A stretch of 64,000 bases of DNA from Dicaeum eximium. Its lineage: Eukaryota; Chordata; Aves; Passeriformes; Dicaeidae. The notes beneath the pieces were generated by a model that saw only the letters and a program-made list of their open reading frames with translations, had not been told where the DNA came from and made no database searches. Made by a program: the position numbers and the translations under genes. This document shows positions 59,901-62,565 of the stretch, in pieces (the stretch's first letter is position 1; the number at the start of each line of letters is the position of its first letter). Location: positions 533,557 to 597,556 of the forward strand of contig VWZP01004609.1 in assembly GCA_013396995.1 (NCBI GenBank), read 5' to 3'.

Positions 59901-62565
59901 GAGCCAGGTGAGGTCAGAGACGTGGGCAGGGGTAGGACTGGGTGAGCTCTGAGACCTGGAGATTGCACTGCAAACACCTGCCTTTGGCACTACCAGCTTG
60001 CATCAAGTTTCAACAACTGCCCCTCTCAAGCTCCTGCCAGAGCTGCCAGACACCTGACCACTCCACCCACACCCTCCCAGAAAGTTTCTGATGCATAAAG
60101 AACATGTTATCTCTGTGCCAATATAAATATTAGGGGAACATCCTGACACTGCTGCTCTGCTCTACAAATCTCTGCCTTCTCCCTTTCACAAGTGTTCCAA
60201 GCTGCTCCTTCACATTTCCCCAACTTCTGAACTAAAAAACCTACTCAGTGAGACACATGAGAGCTTCTGGAGTTTTGTTCTGAATCCTTTTTTTTAAAGG
60301 GAAATTGGAATCTTTCTGTAAAATATGCTGTTTTGTTCTGAATCCTTTTTTTTCTAAAGTGAAATTAGAATCTTTCTGTAAAATATGCTGTTTTGTTCTG
60401 AATCCTTTTTTTTAAAGGGAAATTGGAATCTTTCTGTAAAATATGCTGTCCTTAATCTCCCTTGCTCTCTCTGTGATATCTATGGCAGGGGGTTGGATGA
60501 GATGGGCTTTAAGGTCCCTTCCAACACAAACCATTCTGGGATTCAATGACACACAAGAACTCTCTACAGAAGACCTTGGTGGTAGCACAGAGTTGAATCC
60601 ACTGATGAATTCTAGAGCCTGAGCTTTTCTAGAAGAACATTCGTACTGTGACCTATGTATTTTTCCATTTCTACAGCAAAAAAAACATCCTGGTCACCAA
60701 GAACAGCGACAGATTTGCTCCCCAGTTACACCACCACTGCTCCCCTGGGTTTCTGTTGCACTGGTAAATGGCACCAGGGGGAGGAACACAAGTGCCCTGG
60801 CAGTGCTCTCCCTGCTGTCTCTGTGCATTTCCCCACCTGCAGGGTGGTGCTCTGGTCAGAGAAGGGGGAGCTGAAGAAGGTGGTGACGATGCTCATGACA
60901 ATCTCGGTCACGTACTTCTCCAGGATGGCATCTGCGTGCTTCCTGTCGCTGGTGTTGTTGCAGGCCTGCAGCACAAACCAGAGCAGGGTCAGGAGCAGTT
61001 CACCAAGGCAGCTGGGACTGGGATTCCTCATTTCACACTGTCCTGGTCCCAGCAAGTCAGTGATACTGATGGCACTGGGGCTCTGCATCTCCAGCCCACG
61101 CCGGAGCAAAGCCAGCGCTGCTCCTGGTTTGGTGTGCTGGCCCAGAGCACGGCTGGGGGAGGGAAAAAAACACAGTGCCTTGGAGGAAAGCAAGAGCAGG
61201 ATGGGGAGGACTGAGGTGTAATTCTTTCGTATGGGGAAATACTTGGAATCCCAGGCAGAAAGCCATATGGCCAAATAAACACCGAGCCTGGAAAACAATC
61301 TCTCCTGACCTGCCAAAAACACTGAGTGCTGCTCAGGAAGGAGCTCAGTGATGCTGGCCAGAATAAGCAGGCCAGGTGGCAGGACAGAAAAGGCACTGGA
61401 CAAAGGAGCAGGGTGTGGAGCTTCACTGCGCTTCGGTTTGGGCTTGGATTTTTTCTTTTAAAAAGGAAAATATGAATGTGTTCCATGGAATATGACTAAT
61501 GAAATCCACAGGCACAAGGAAAAGGAGGCACATATTTGCAGGAACAGAGTATTCAGGGTGCTTATTGCCTTGATGCTCTGGGATGTCTTATCCTTACTGC
61601 TCTGGATTAAAGAGGTTTTTAAGCTTTCTGAATTCAGTTCCTTGGTGCAGATACATTACCCGACAGATGTCAACCAGGAAGTTCTCAAACAGCTTCCACA
61701 TGTGATTACTGGTGTAAATCTCTTTCATTTCTACTTCTGTGTCCACATAGCAGTGATTCAAGAAGTTGATGTATGCTATTTTGACCTAAAAGTAGAGGAA
61801 ATAATTAATAAAGAATAAAAACCTGAACAGTGGCATGCATGAATATAATGTCACATTAAAACTGCTACATAGATCATTTGGAATTCTTCTTCTTCCTTTC
61901 ACTTAAACACTGGTGAAATTTAATGCCATGAATAGCAAGACACCATCCAATAAAAAACCACCAGGATTACTGCAGACAAAACGTCAGCATAATAATAATT
62001 TCCAGTTCTGCAGAACCATCTGTTGAAGGTTAGCACATCCATAAACCTCTCTGCCTCAAGAACCCTGTAAAACAACCAAGTACAGCATCACATTCCCACT
62101 CTCAGGGTAAGAAGGAAGTAGGAAAGGGTTTAACTTGACTATGCAGGTTGGCTGGGGGTGCCAAGAGCAGCAGCAGGAAGGACTCCAGCTTCCCAGCTCA
62201 CTGCCCACCTGCACCAAGCCCCTGCCAGGCCAGAGTCAGCAGTACCAACCCTCTCTCACCCAAACCCAGCACATTCCAAACACAAACAGCCCAGCTCTCT
62301 TGTAAGCCCTCACCTCAGGTATGCAATCCTCGTGGGTCACCACCCTGACAATGTCATCCAGAGGGAGGAGGGAGTTACATTTGATTTCTGTGTAGACGTT
62401 TTTGCCCTCTGTGCACACAGCCAGCAGCTCCACCAGGTGGATGTGGTACATCAGGGGGCTGTTCTCATCCATCCGGTCCCTCTCCGACCTCATCATCTGC
62501 ACCAGGGTCTGGAAGGAGGCTCTGTCGTTGTAGAACACCAGCACATCTTCCCCTGCATTCACCAG
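862..62565 (-). CDS. ITPR1: ITPR1, internal 25 exons (inositol 1,4,5-trisphosphate receptor type 1)
   Basis: Tetrameric Ca2+ release channel of the endoplasmic reticulum, opened by IP3 together with cytosolic Ca2+. The 25 exons listed separately join in phase into 1,259 codons plus one base (3,778 nt, counted without the optional SIIB codon and the SIIA candidate). They cover the central helical domains, the SII splice region, both PKA sites, the RIH-associated and juxtamembrane regions, six membrane helices, the pore and half of the zinc finger. Type 1 rather than 2 or 3 is shown by the luminal stretch LPNET...SDVC...[31 protein letters not shown], and the RRES site followed by [13 protein letters not shown]. 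One internal donor is GC; all others are GT, and all acceptors are AG. No frameshift or stop was found. The gene continues beyond both window ends. Confidence 0.97.
1028..2507 (-). other. Intron between pore exon and S6 exon
   Basis: Phase 0, donor GAG|GTAAAT. Contains one CR1 3' fragment (1751-1965); otherwise AT-rich sequence near 1440-1680 and CT-rich sequence at 2000-2300 with no recognisable element. Confidence 0.85.
1751..1965 (-). mobile_element. CR1 LINE 3' fragment
   Basis: On the plus strand it reads as the complement of a CR1 3' end: cacagaattgt..gggaccttaaat, then the ccatggcagggacacctccc and ccttgggcactgccagggat landmarks. No coding part survives. Same orientation as the gene. 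Confidence 0.85.
2508..2647 (-). CDS. ITPR1: ITPR1 exon: luminal loop end, pore helix and selectivity filter
   Basis: 140 nt: two bases of Gln, then 46 codons. Acidic [13 protein letters not shown] is the end of the luminal loop; HTCETLLMC carries one of the luminal cysteines implicated in redox/ERp44 control in mouse. The pore helix [10 protein letters not shown] leads to the filter GGGVGD, the Ca2+-selecting signature of IP3 receptors. Ends KPSKE at donor GTAAAT. LSHGL is the type 1 form; types 2 and 3 differ here. Confidence 0.97.
2648..4592 (-). other. Intron between luminal-loop exon and pore exon
   Basis: Phase 1, donor GACC|GTAAGT, acceptor TGTTCCCAG. Holds a CR1 fragment at 2789-3195; 4080-4540 is AT-rich with no feature I can name. 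Confidence 0.85.
2789..3195 (-). mobile_element. CR1 LINE 3' fragment (diverged subfamily)
   Basis: Complement of a CR1 3' end: atcacagaac..ctgcagatcatccatccaaacccctgcc, then the ggagatgttccaga and gccactgctccttgtcctgtcac landmarks. Longer and more diverged than the neighbouring copies. Same orientation as the gene. Confidence 0.75.
4593..4694 (-). CDS. ITPR1: ITPR1 exon: luminal S5-S6 loop
   Basis: 102 nt: two bases, 33 codons, one base. Encodes [20 protein letters not shown] and [13 protein letters not shown]. The two cysteines, eight residues apart, match the mouse pair (about 2496 and 2504) described in ERp44 binding. ENCSS is a conserved N-glycosylation sequon. This is the least conserved part of the membrane domain. 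Acceptor GTTTCAG, donor GTAAGTACC. Confidence 0.95.
4695..5217 (-). other. Intron between S5 exon and luminal-loop exon
   Basis: Phase 1, donor CCAG|GTCAGT, acceptor GTGGTTTCAG. More than half is the CR1 fragment at 4896-5175, which stops about 40 nt from the S5 exon. Confidence 0.85.
4896..5175 (-). mobile_element. CR1 LINE 3' fragment
   Basis: Complement of a CR1 3' end: tcgcagaatcccagatcctctgaggttggaa, ccttggacacctccagggatgggg, gaccaccctttccttgaagaaattcc. Same orientation as the gene. Confidence 0.8.
5218..5413 (-). CDS. ITPR1: ITPR1 exon: S4-S5 linker, S5 helix, start of luminal loop
   Basis: 196 nt: 65 codons plus one base. [20 protein letters not shown] is the S4-S5 linker, followed by S5 ([22 protein letters not shown]). 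The luminal part [19 protein letters not shown] contains the sequon NET, the first of two luminal glycosylation sites. The [13 protein letters not shown] wording is type 1-like. Acceptor GTCCCCAG, donor GTCAGTGCC. Confidence 0.97.
5501..5693. repeat. Minisatellite, unit about 13-17 bp (tgtgctgtgcccctcc)
   Basis: About a dozen imperfect tandem units of tgtgctgtgccc(ct)cc on the plus strand, with single-base variants (ctatgcc, ctgagcc). It begins about 87 nt upstream of the S5 exon acceptor on the transcript strand, where it reads GGCACAGCACAGGAG. Confidence 0.93.
6371..6615 (-). mobile_element. CR1 LINE 3' fragment
   Basis: Complement of a CR1 3' end: cccatctcattctaccccatggcagggac, ccagcctggccttgggcactg, ttcttcctcacacctcatc. 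Same orientation as the gene. Confidence 0.85.
6819..6983 (-). CDS. ITPR1: ITPR1 exon: end of S3 and S4 helix
   Basis: 165 nt, 55 codons, phase 0 at both ends. [20 protein letters not shown] completes S3 and its loop; [35 protein letters not shown] is S4. Acceptor TTCCTTAG, donor TTG|GTGGGT. Confidence 0.97.
6984..7630 (-). other. Intron between S2-S3 exon and S4 exon
   Basis: Phase 0, donor AAT|GTAAGA. Mostly filled by the CR1 fragment at 7068-7295. Confidence 0.85.
7068..7295 (-). mobile_element. CR1 LINE fragment
   Basis: Complement of internal CR1 3' sequence: gaccaccctttccatgcagaaattcctgct, then ctgagcctccttttctccaggctcagcccc. The very 3' end is missing. Same orientation as the gene. 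Confidence 0.75.
7631..7806 (-). CDS. ITPR1: ITPR1 exon: S2 helix and most of S3
   Basis: 176 nt: two bases of Gly, then 58 codons. TLEPHLSG precedes S2 ([20 protein letters not shown]); [20 protein letters not shown] then leads to S3 ([10 protein letters not shown]). Acceptor CTGCCCAG, donor GTAAGA. Confidence 0.97.
7807..10552 (-). other. Intron between S1 exon and S2-S3 exon
   Basis: Phase 1, donor GGAG|GTACTG (weak after position +4). Contains no repeat I can name beyond a T-run near 9334-9348. GC-rich blocks at 8780-9080 and 9890-10150 have open frames with no family resemblance. Confidence 0.8.
10553..10675 (-). CDS. ITPR1: ITPR1 exon: S1 helix
   Basis: 123 nt: two bases, 40 codons, one base. 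[20 protein letters not shown] runs into [15 protein letters not shown], the first membrane helix, then KGIRGG. Acceptor TTTTCCAG. Confidence 0.96.
11293..11325 (-). mobile_element. Short CR1 scrap
   Basis: The words aatttggaaggaccttaaagctcatc match the complement of a CR1 3' end, but too little remains for certainty. Confidence 0.45.
12812..13005 (-). mobile_element. Diverged CR1 fragments
   Basis: Two neighbouring complements of CR1 3' ends: atcacagggatggaagggac, and cacagaatctttatggttgggaaagacc followed by aagtccaaccct. They may be one broken copy or two. Confidence 0.6.
13342..13534 (-). CDS. ITPR1: ITPR1 exon: juxtamembrane domain before S1
   Basis: 193 nt: 64 codons plus one base. [40 protein letters not shown] and [20 protein letters not shown] are near-invariant in vertebrate ITPR1; this segment links the cytosolic arm repeats to the channel. 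Acceptor CTGTGCAG, donor GTGGGT. Confidence 0.97.
13535..14454 (-). other. Intron with CR1
   Basis: Phase 0, donor GAG|GTACCC. The CR1 fragment at 13918-14082 is the only recognised element. Confidence 0.85.
13918..14082 (-). mobile_element. CR1 LINE 3' fragment
   Basis: cacagaaccatggactggtttggttggaag, gaccttaaagctcatccagtg and the gggcagggacacctgccag landmark are the complement of a CR1 3' end. It is the last gene-sense CR1 met when moving rightwards. Confidence 0.88.
14455..14559 (-). CDS. ITPR1: ITPR1 exon: end of the helical arm region
   Basis: 105 nt, 35 codons, phase 0 both sides: [35 protein letters not shown]. Follows the ILAHQ end of the preceding exon exactly. Acceptor ATTTTAG, donor GTACCC. 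Confidence 0.96.
14560..15533 (-). other. Intron
   Basis: Phase 0, donor CAG|GTAGAG. Moderately AT-rich; I see no repeat family or other element in it. Confidence 0.8.
15534..15656 (-). CDS. ITPR1: ITPR1 exon: arm region, acidic loop
   Basis: 123 nt, 41 codons, phase 0. [41 protein letters not shown]. The acidic [10 protein letters not shown] loop is typical of type 1. Acceptor TTCTCCAG. Confidence 0.96.
15657..16114 (-). other. Short intron
   Basis: Phase 0, donor CTG|GTGAGT. No recognised element. Confidence 0.85.
16115..16210 (-). CDS. ITPR1: ITPR1 exon: arm region
   Basis: 96 nt, 32 codons, phase 0: [32 protein letters not shown]. In rat the Ca2+-sensing glutamate near residue 2100 maps to about this segment; the RPKEL glutamate is present. 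The residue assignment is from memory. Acceptor TGCCCTCAG. Confidence 0.95.
16211..17501 (-). other. GC-AG intron
   Basis: On the transcript strand the donor reads AAG|GCAAGT and the acceptor CCCTCAG|AAC. Using any nearby GT would break the frame, so this is a GC-AG intron. AT-rich from 16430 to 17480, with no repeat recognised. Confidence 0.9.
17502..17612 (-). CDS. ITPR1: ITPR1 exon: RIH-associated region, C-terminal part
   Basis: 111 nt, 37 codons, phase 0: [37 protein letters not shown]. Part of the RIH-associated domain shared with ryanodine receptors. Acceptor TTGGACAG; the donor is GC (GCAAGT). Confidence 0.96.
17613..18749 (-). other. Intron with CR1
   Basis: Phase 0, donor CAG|GTAATG. 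Contains the first antisense CR1 fragment (18316-18483); nothing else recognised. Confidence 0.85.
18316..18483 (+). mobile_element. CR1 LINE 3' fragment
   Basis: Reads in CR1 sense on the plus strand: cccagagcagctgtggctgcc, caaggccaggctggac, aggcccctcccaacccaagccattctggg. Opposite to the gene, unlike every copy to its left. Confidence 0.88.
18750..18950 (-). CDS. ITPR1: ITPR1 exon: RIH-associated region with GLGLLG
   Basis: 201 nt, 67 codons, phase 0: [73 protein letters not shown] fits the GxGxxG pattern described as ATP-binding site B in mouse IP3R1, and is intact. Acceptor CCTCACAG. Confidence 0.97.
18951..22251 (-). other. Intron
   Basis: Phase 0, donor CAG|GTACCG. No CR1 recognised. 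It has a short (CCT)n run near 20698-20716 and a small GC-rich patch near 21215-21300. The open frames across 20280-21820 show no family resemblance. Confidence 0.8.
20698..20716. repeat. (CCT)n microsatellite
   Basis: Short run of cctcctcctcctcctcctct on the plus strand. Confidence 0.85.
22252..22505 (-). CDS. ITPR1: ITPR1 exon: arm region entry to RIH-associated domain
   Basis: 254 nt: two bases, then 84 codons. [84 protein letters not shown]. The [15 protein letters not shown] loop is the surface-exposed, less conserved part; [16 protein letters not shown] begins the RIH-associated domain. Acceptor TATTGCAG. Confidence 0.97.
22506..23094 (-). other. Short intron
   Basis: Phase 1, donor AGAG|GTAATC. 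No recognised element. Confidence 0.85.
23095..23275 (-). CDS. ITPR1: ITPR1 exon: segment that carries the caspase-3 site in mammals
   Basis: 181 nt: 60 codons plus one base. [60 protein letters not shown]. Mammals have DEVD at the position where this sequence has EDSD, so the caspase-3 cleavage consensus is absent. The basic end NKRR is retained. Acceptor CTTTTGTAG. Confidence 0.96.
24750..24812 (+). mobile_element. Short CR1 fragment
   Basis: gacttagattagatat..caagaaattcttccctgtga, then ggggtgagg, is the CR1-sense internal 3' region. Opposite to the gene. Confidence 0.6.
25885..26182 (+). mobile_element. CR1 LINE 3' fragment
   Basis: Long CR1-sense run: aggaatttcttccctgtgag, cccagagcagctgtggctgcc, ggagttggaattagatgata, aaggtccttccaacccaaagc. 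One of the more complete copies in the window. Confidence 0.9.
28857..28872. repeat. (TC)n run
   Basis: Short simple TC repeat on the plus strand. Confidence 0.8.
29632..30375. repeat. 27-bp minisatellite interrupted by assembly gap
   Basis: Tandem units of about 27 bp, for example aggagcatggatcccatatc + ccatggc, with variants (aggaacatg, cacatcccagagc, cattccccagagc). About 6 units lie left and about 14 right of 193 Ns. Since 27 is divisible by three, several frames stay open across the array and give long artefactual ORFs on both strands. Confidence 0.95.
29808..30000. other. Assembly gap (193 N)
   Basis: Run of N inside the 27-bp minisatellite; the true array length is unknown. Confidence 0.99.
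30720..30748. repeat. Poly(A) run, 29 nt
   Basis: Uninterrupted A on the plus strand. I did not recognise a retroposed body next to it. Confidence 0.9.
37298..37488 (-). CDS. ITPR1: ITPR1 exon: after second PKA site
   Basis: 191 nt: two bases, then 63 codons. [64 protein letters not shown] Gly/Ser linker leads into a well conserved helical repeat. Acceptor CCTTTACAG. Confidence 0.97.
37489..38110 (-). other. Intron with CR1 against the acceptor
   Basis: Phase 1, donor GCAG|GTAGGA. A CR1 fragment (37533-37662) begins about 45 nt upstream of the acceptor; the rest is AT-rich. Confidence 0.85.
37533..37662 (+). mobile_element. CR1 LINE 3' fragment
   Basis: CR1-sense: gatggcaaggtcaggctgga, cagggcttggagcaacctga, aggtccctttcaacccaatcc. 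Opposite to the gene. Confidence 0.85.
38111..38243 (-). CDS. ITPR1: ITPR1 exon: second PKA site (RRES) and glycine-rich site A
   Basis: 133 nt: 44 codons plus one base: [48 protein letters not shown] is the second PKA phosphorylation site of type 1 receptors (Ser about 1755 in mammals). GSGKAG fits the GxGxxG pattern of ATP site A. The long glycine run seen in mammals just after it is missing. Very GC-rich. Acceptor TGCACGCAG. Confidence 0.97.
38244..41572 (-). other. Intron downstream of the SIIC exon
   Basis: Phase 0, donor AGG|GTACGT. AT-rich from about 39170 to 39620 with a poly(A) run near 39560. No CR1 recognised and no exon found. Confidence 0.8.
41573..41623 (-). CDS. ITPR1: ITPR1 alternative exon SIIC, with SIIB codon by tandem acceptor
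   Basis: Encodes [16 protein letters not shown] (16 codons, 41573-41620), the counterpart of mammalian SIIC (ELEPSPPLRQLEDHKR). The acceptor is a tandem CAG CAG: using the upstream AG adds one in-frame Gln codon (41621-41623), the size and identity of mammalian SIIB. In mammals the SII segments are included mainly in neurons and lie between the two PKA sites. Donor GTACGT. The pyrimidine tract before the acceptor is weak, as expected of a regulated exon. Confidence 0.92.
41691..41743. repeat. 18-bp tandem repeat, three units
   Basis: Unit tggggaatactggggaca, repeated almost perfectly (two full units plus 17 bases). On the transcript strand it is C/U-rich (CCCCAGTATTCCCC) and lies 68-120 nt upstream of the SIIC acceptor. 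Confidence 0.95.
42068..42150 (+). mobile_element. Possible CR1 remnant
   Basis: cttctggagcagcctggggg, ggtccctgccaatggctggg resembles the CR1-sense ggagcagcctgggac..gtgtccctgccatgg landmark, but it is short and diverged. Confidence 0.4.
44558..44735 (+). mobile_element. CR1 LINE 3' fragment
   Basis: CR1-sense: cccagagaagctgtggattt, gtgtccctgccatggcaggg, aaggtccctcccaacccaaaccattctggg. A well preserved 3' end. Opposite to the gene. Confidence 0.92.
46691..46714. repeat. Poly(A) run, 24 nt
   Basis: Uninterrupted A on the plus strand with no recognised retroposed body. Confidence 0.9.
47318..47742. repeat. Minisatellite, six units of 58-70 bp
   Basis: Units share ggaagcagagcacccctgtt and agagctgcagtgtgtgggat. 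The word agagctgcag recurs at 47366, 47435, 47502, 47560, 47630 and 47700, giving spacings of 69, 67, 58, 70 and 70. The 58-bp unit lacks part of the ccccaaaaattcaaa stretch. Confidence 0.95.
47940..48252. repeat. Poly(A) runs flanking an assembly gap
   Basis: 34 As at 47940-47973, then ggccccctccagcc, 184 Ns (47988-48171), then a second A-rich run at 48212-48252. The open lysine/phenylalanine frames here are artefacts. Confidence 0.93.
47988..48171. other. Assembly gap (184 N)
   Basis: Run of N between two poly(A) tracts. Confidence 0.99.
51528..51554 (-). CDS. ITPR1: Candidate SIIA exon as a 27-nt microexon
   Basis: Transcript-strand sequence ATTACCATTGAATTGGATAA + TGCTGAG encodes ITIELDNAE, matching the start of mammalian SIIA (ISIDELDNAE, from memory) with one residue deleted and one S/T change. 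A strong acceptor precedes it (CTTCCCCTTCTTTCTTTCCC + GGCAG). A weak GT follows (GAG|GTTTTAATTT) and then a U-rich stretch. The length is a multiple of three and the frame fits both neighbours. The remaining 13 or so residues of mammalian SIIA have no counterpart. It is either a shortened, usable exon or a decayed one. Confidence 0.5.
51555..54931 (-). other. Intron upstream of the SII cassette
   Basis: Donor AAG|GTAAGG after GYGEK. Contains a CR1 fragment (52480-52690) and a GC-rich block (53400-54310) with open frames on both strands but no family resemblance. Confidence 0.8.
52480..52690 (+). mobile_element. CR1 LINE 3' fragment
   Basis: CR1-sense: ggaggccctggcacaggttg, cccagagggagaagctgtgg, ttcaaggccaggttgggctc, tctttaaggtccctcccagg. 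Opposite to the gene. Confidence 0.88.
54932..55043 (-). CDS. ITPR1: ITPR1 exon immediately before the SII cassette
   Basis: 112 nt: one base, then 37 codons: [37 protein letters not shown]. Ends in phase 0, as required for in-frame skipping or inclusion of the SII exons. Acceptor TTTTTTCAG, donor GTAAGG. Confidence 0.97.
55044..55913 (-). other. Intron with first copy of an 87-bp duplication
   Basis: Phase 2, donor AA|GTAAGT. Holds copy 1 of the perfect 87-bp duplication (55200-55286); otherwise plain. Confidence 0.85.
55200..55286. repeat. 87-bp perfect direct duplication, copy 1
   Basis: Starts accaggggaagctgtgggca and ends ggatccaggacctgatgg. Identical over its whole length to 56529-56615, and the flanking bases differ immediately outside. 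No repeat family recognised. Confidence 0.95.
55914..56062 (-). CDS. ITPR1: ITPR1 exon: helical arm region
   Basis: 149 nt: 49 codons plus two bases: [49 protein letters not shown]. Acceptor TCTCTCCAG, donor GTAAGT. Very highly conserved in vertebrates. Confidence 0.97.
56100..56159. repeat. 30-bp tandem duplication
   Basis: acacacacatttcgagctg followed by attaatt occurs twice with a 30-bp period (tttcgagctg at 56111 and 56141). It sits 38-97 nt upstream of the acceptor at 56063 in a 209-nt intron. Confidence 0.93.
56272..56456 (-). CDS. ITPR1: ITPR1 exon: calmodulin-binding region and first PKA site (RRDS)
   Basis: 185 nt: two bases, then 61 codons: [65 protein letters not shown] is the first PKA site (Ser about 1588 in mammals). 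The basic amphipathic stretch before it matches the Ca2+-calmodulin site described in mouse IP3R1. Acceptor CTTGTTGCAG, donor GTGACT. Confidence 0.97.
56529..56615. repeat. 87-bp perfect direct duplication, copy 2
   Basis: Identical to 55200-55286, same orientation, 1,329 bp away, with two coding exons lying between the copies. Confidence 0.95.
56735..56960 (+). mobile_element. CR1 LINE 3' fragment (diverged)
   Basis: CR1-sense: tagactagacattgggaaat, ggcagcccagggaggtggtc, agagatcttttccaacctta, accattccatgactctt. Opposite to the gene. Confidence 0.85.
57222..57434 (+). mobile_element. CR1 LINE 3' fragment
   Basis: CR1-sense: gggcatcaggaggaatttct, gtccctggaggtgtcagctg, gagggctttcccaacctcag, caattccatga. 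Opposite to the gene. Confidence 0.82.
57599..57689. repeat. 31-bp tandem repeat, three units
   Basis: Unit ctgtccctgcggcaggagga + cacaaaccacc; gtccctgcgg recurs at 57601, 57632 and 57663. Lies about 45-135 nt past the donor at 57733. Confidence 0.94.
57734..57854 (-). CDS. ITPR1: ITPR1 exon: central helical region
   Basis: 121 nt: 40 codons plus one base: [40 protein letters not shown]. Acceptor GCCTTGCAG, donor GTGAGC. Confidence 0.97.
60273..60448. repeat. 58-60-bp tandem repeat, three units
   Basis: Units start at 60273, 60331 and 60391, each ttttgttctgaatcctttttttt, then a(a)aggg/agtgaaatt, then ggaatctttctgtaaaatat + gctg. Units 1 and 3 are nearly identical; unit 2 carries two extra bases and an A in gaaattagaa. 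Confidence 0.95.
60485..60548 (+). mobile_element. CR1 LINE extreme 3' end
   Basis: gggggttggatgagatgggc, tttaaggtcccttccaacac, aaaccattctgggattcaatga. Only the last 60 or so bases are present. Opposite to the gene. Confidence 0.88.
60837..60965 (-). CDS. ITPR1: ITPR1 exon: central helical region
   Basis: 129 nt, 43 codons, phase 0: [43 protein letters not shown]. Acceptor GTGCTGCAG. Confidence 0.97.
60966..61659 (-). other. Intron
   Basis: Phase 0, donor CGG|GTAATG. No repeat recognised. Confidence 0.85.
61660..61785 (-). CDS. ITPR1: ITPR1 exon: central helical region
   Basis: 126 nt, 42 codons, phase 0: [42 protein letters not shown]. Acceptor CTACTTTTAG. Confidence 0.97.
61786..62313 (-). 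other. Intron
   Basis: Phase 0, donor GAG|GTGAGG. AT-rich in its first 300 bases; no repeat recognised. Confidence 0.85.
62314..62565 (-). CDS. ITPR1: ITPR1 exon: central RIH region, most 5' exon in window
   Basis: 252 nt, 84 codons, phase 0: [84 protein letters not shown]. Helical repeat region conserved between IP3 and ryanodine receptors. Acceptor GCCCCACAG. The next upstream exon was not found in the remaining 1.4 kb. Confidence 0.97.

Larger units (their letters stand above)
57855..60836 (-). other. Intron
   Basis: Phase 0, donor CAG|GTGGGG. Holds a three-unit 58-60-bp repeat (60273-60448) and a short CR1 3' end (60485-60548). Nothing recognised from 57860 to 60270. Confidence 0.85.
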
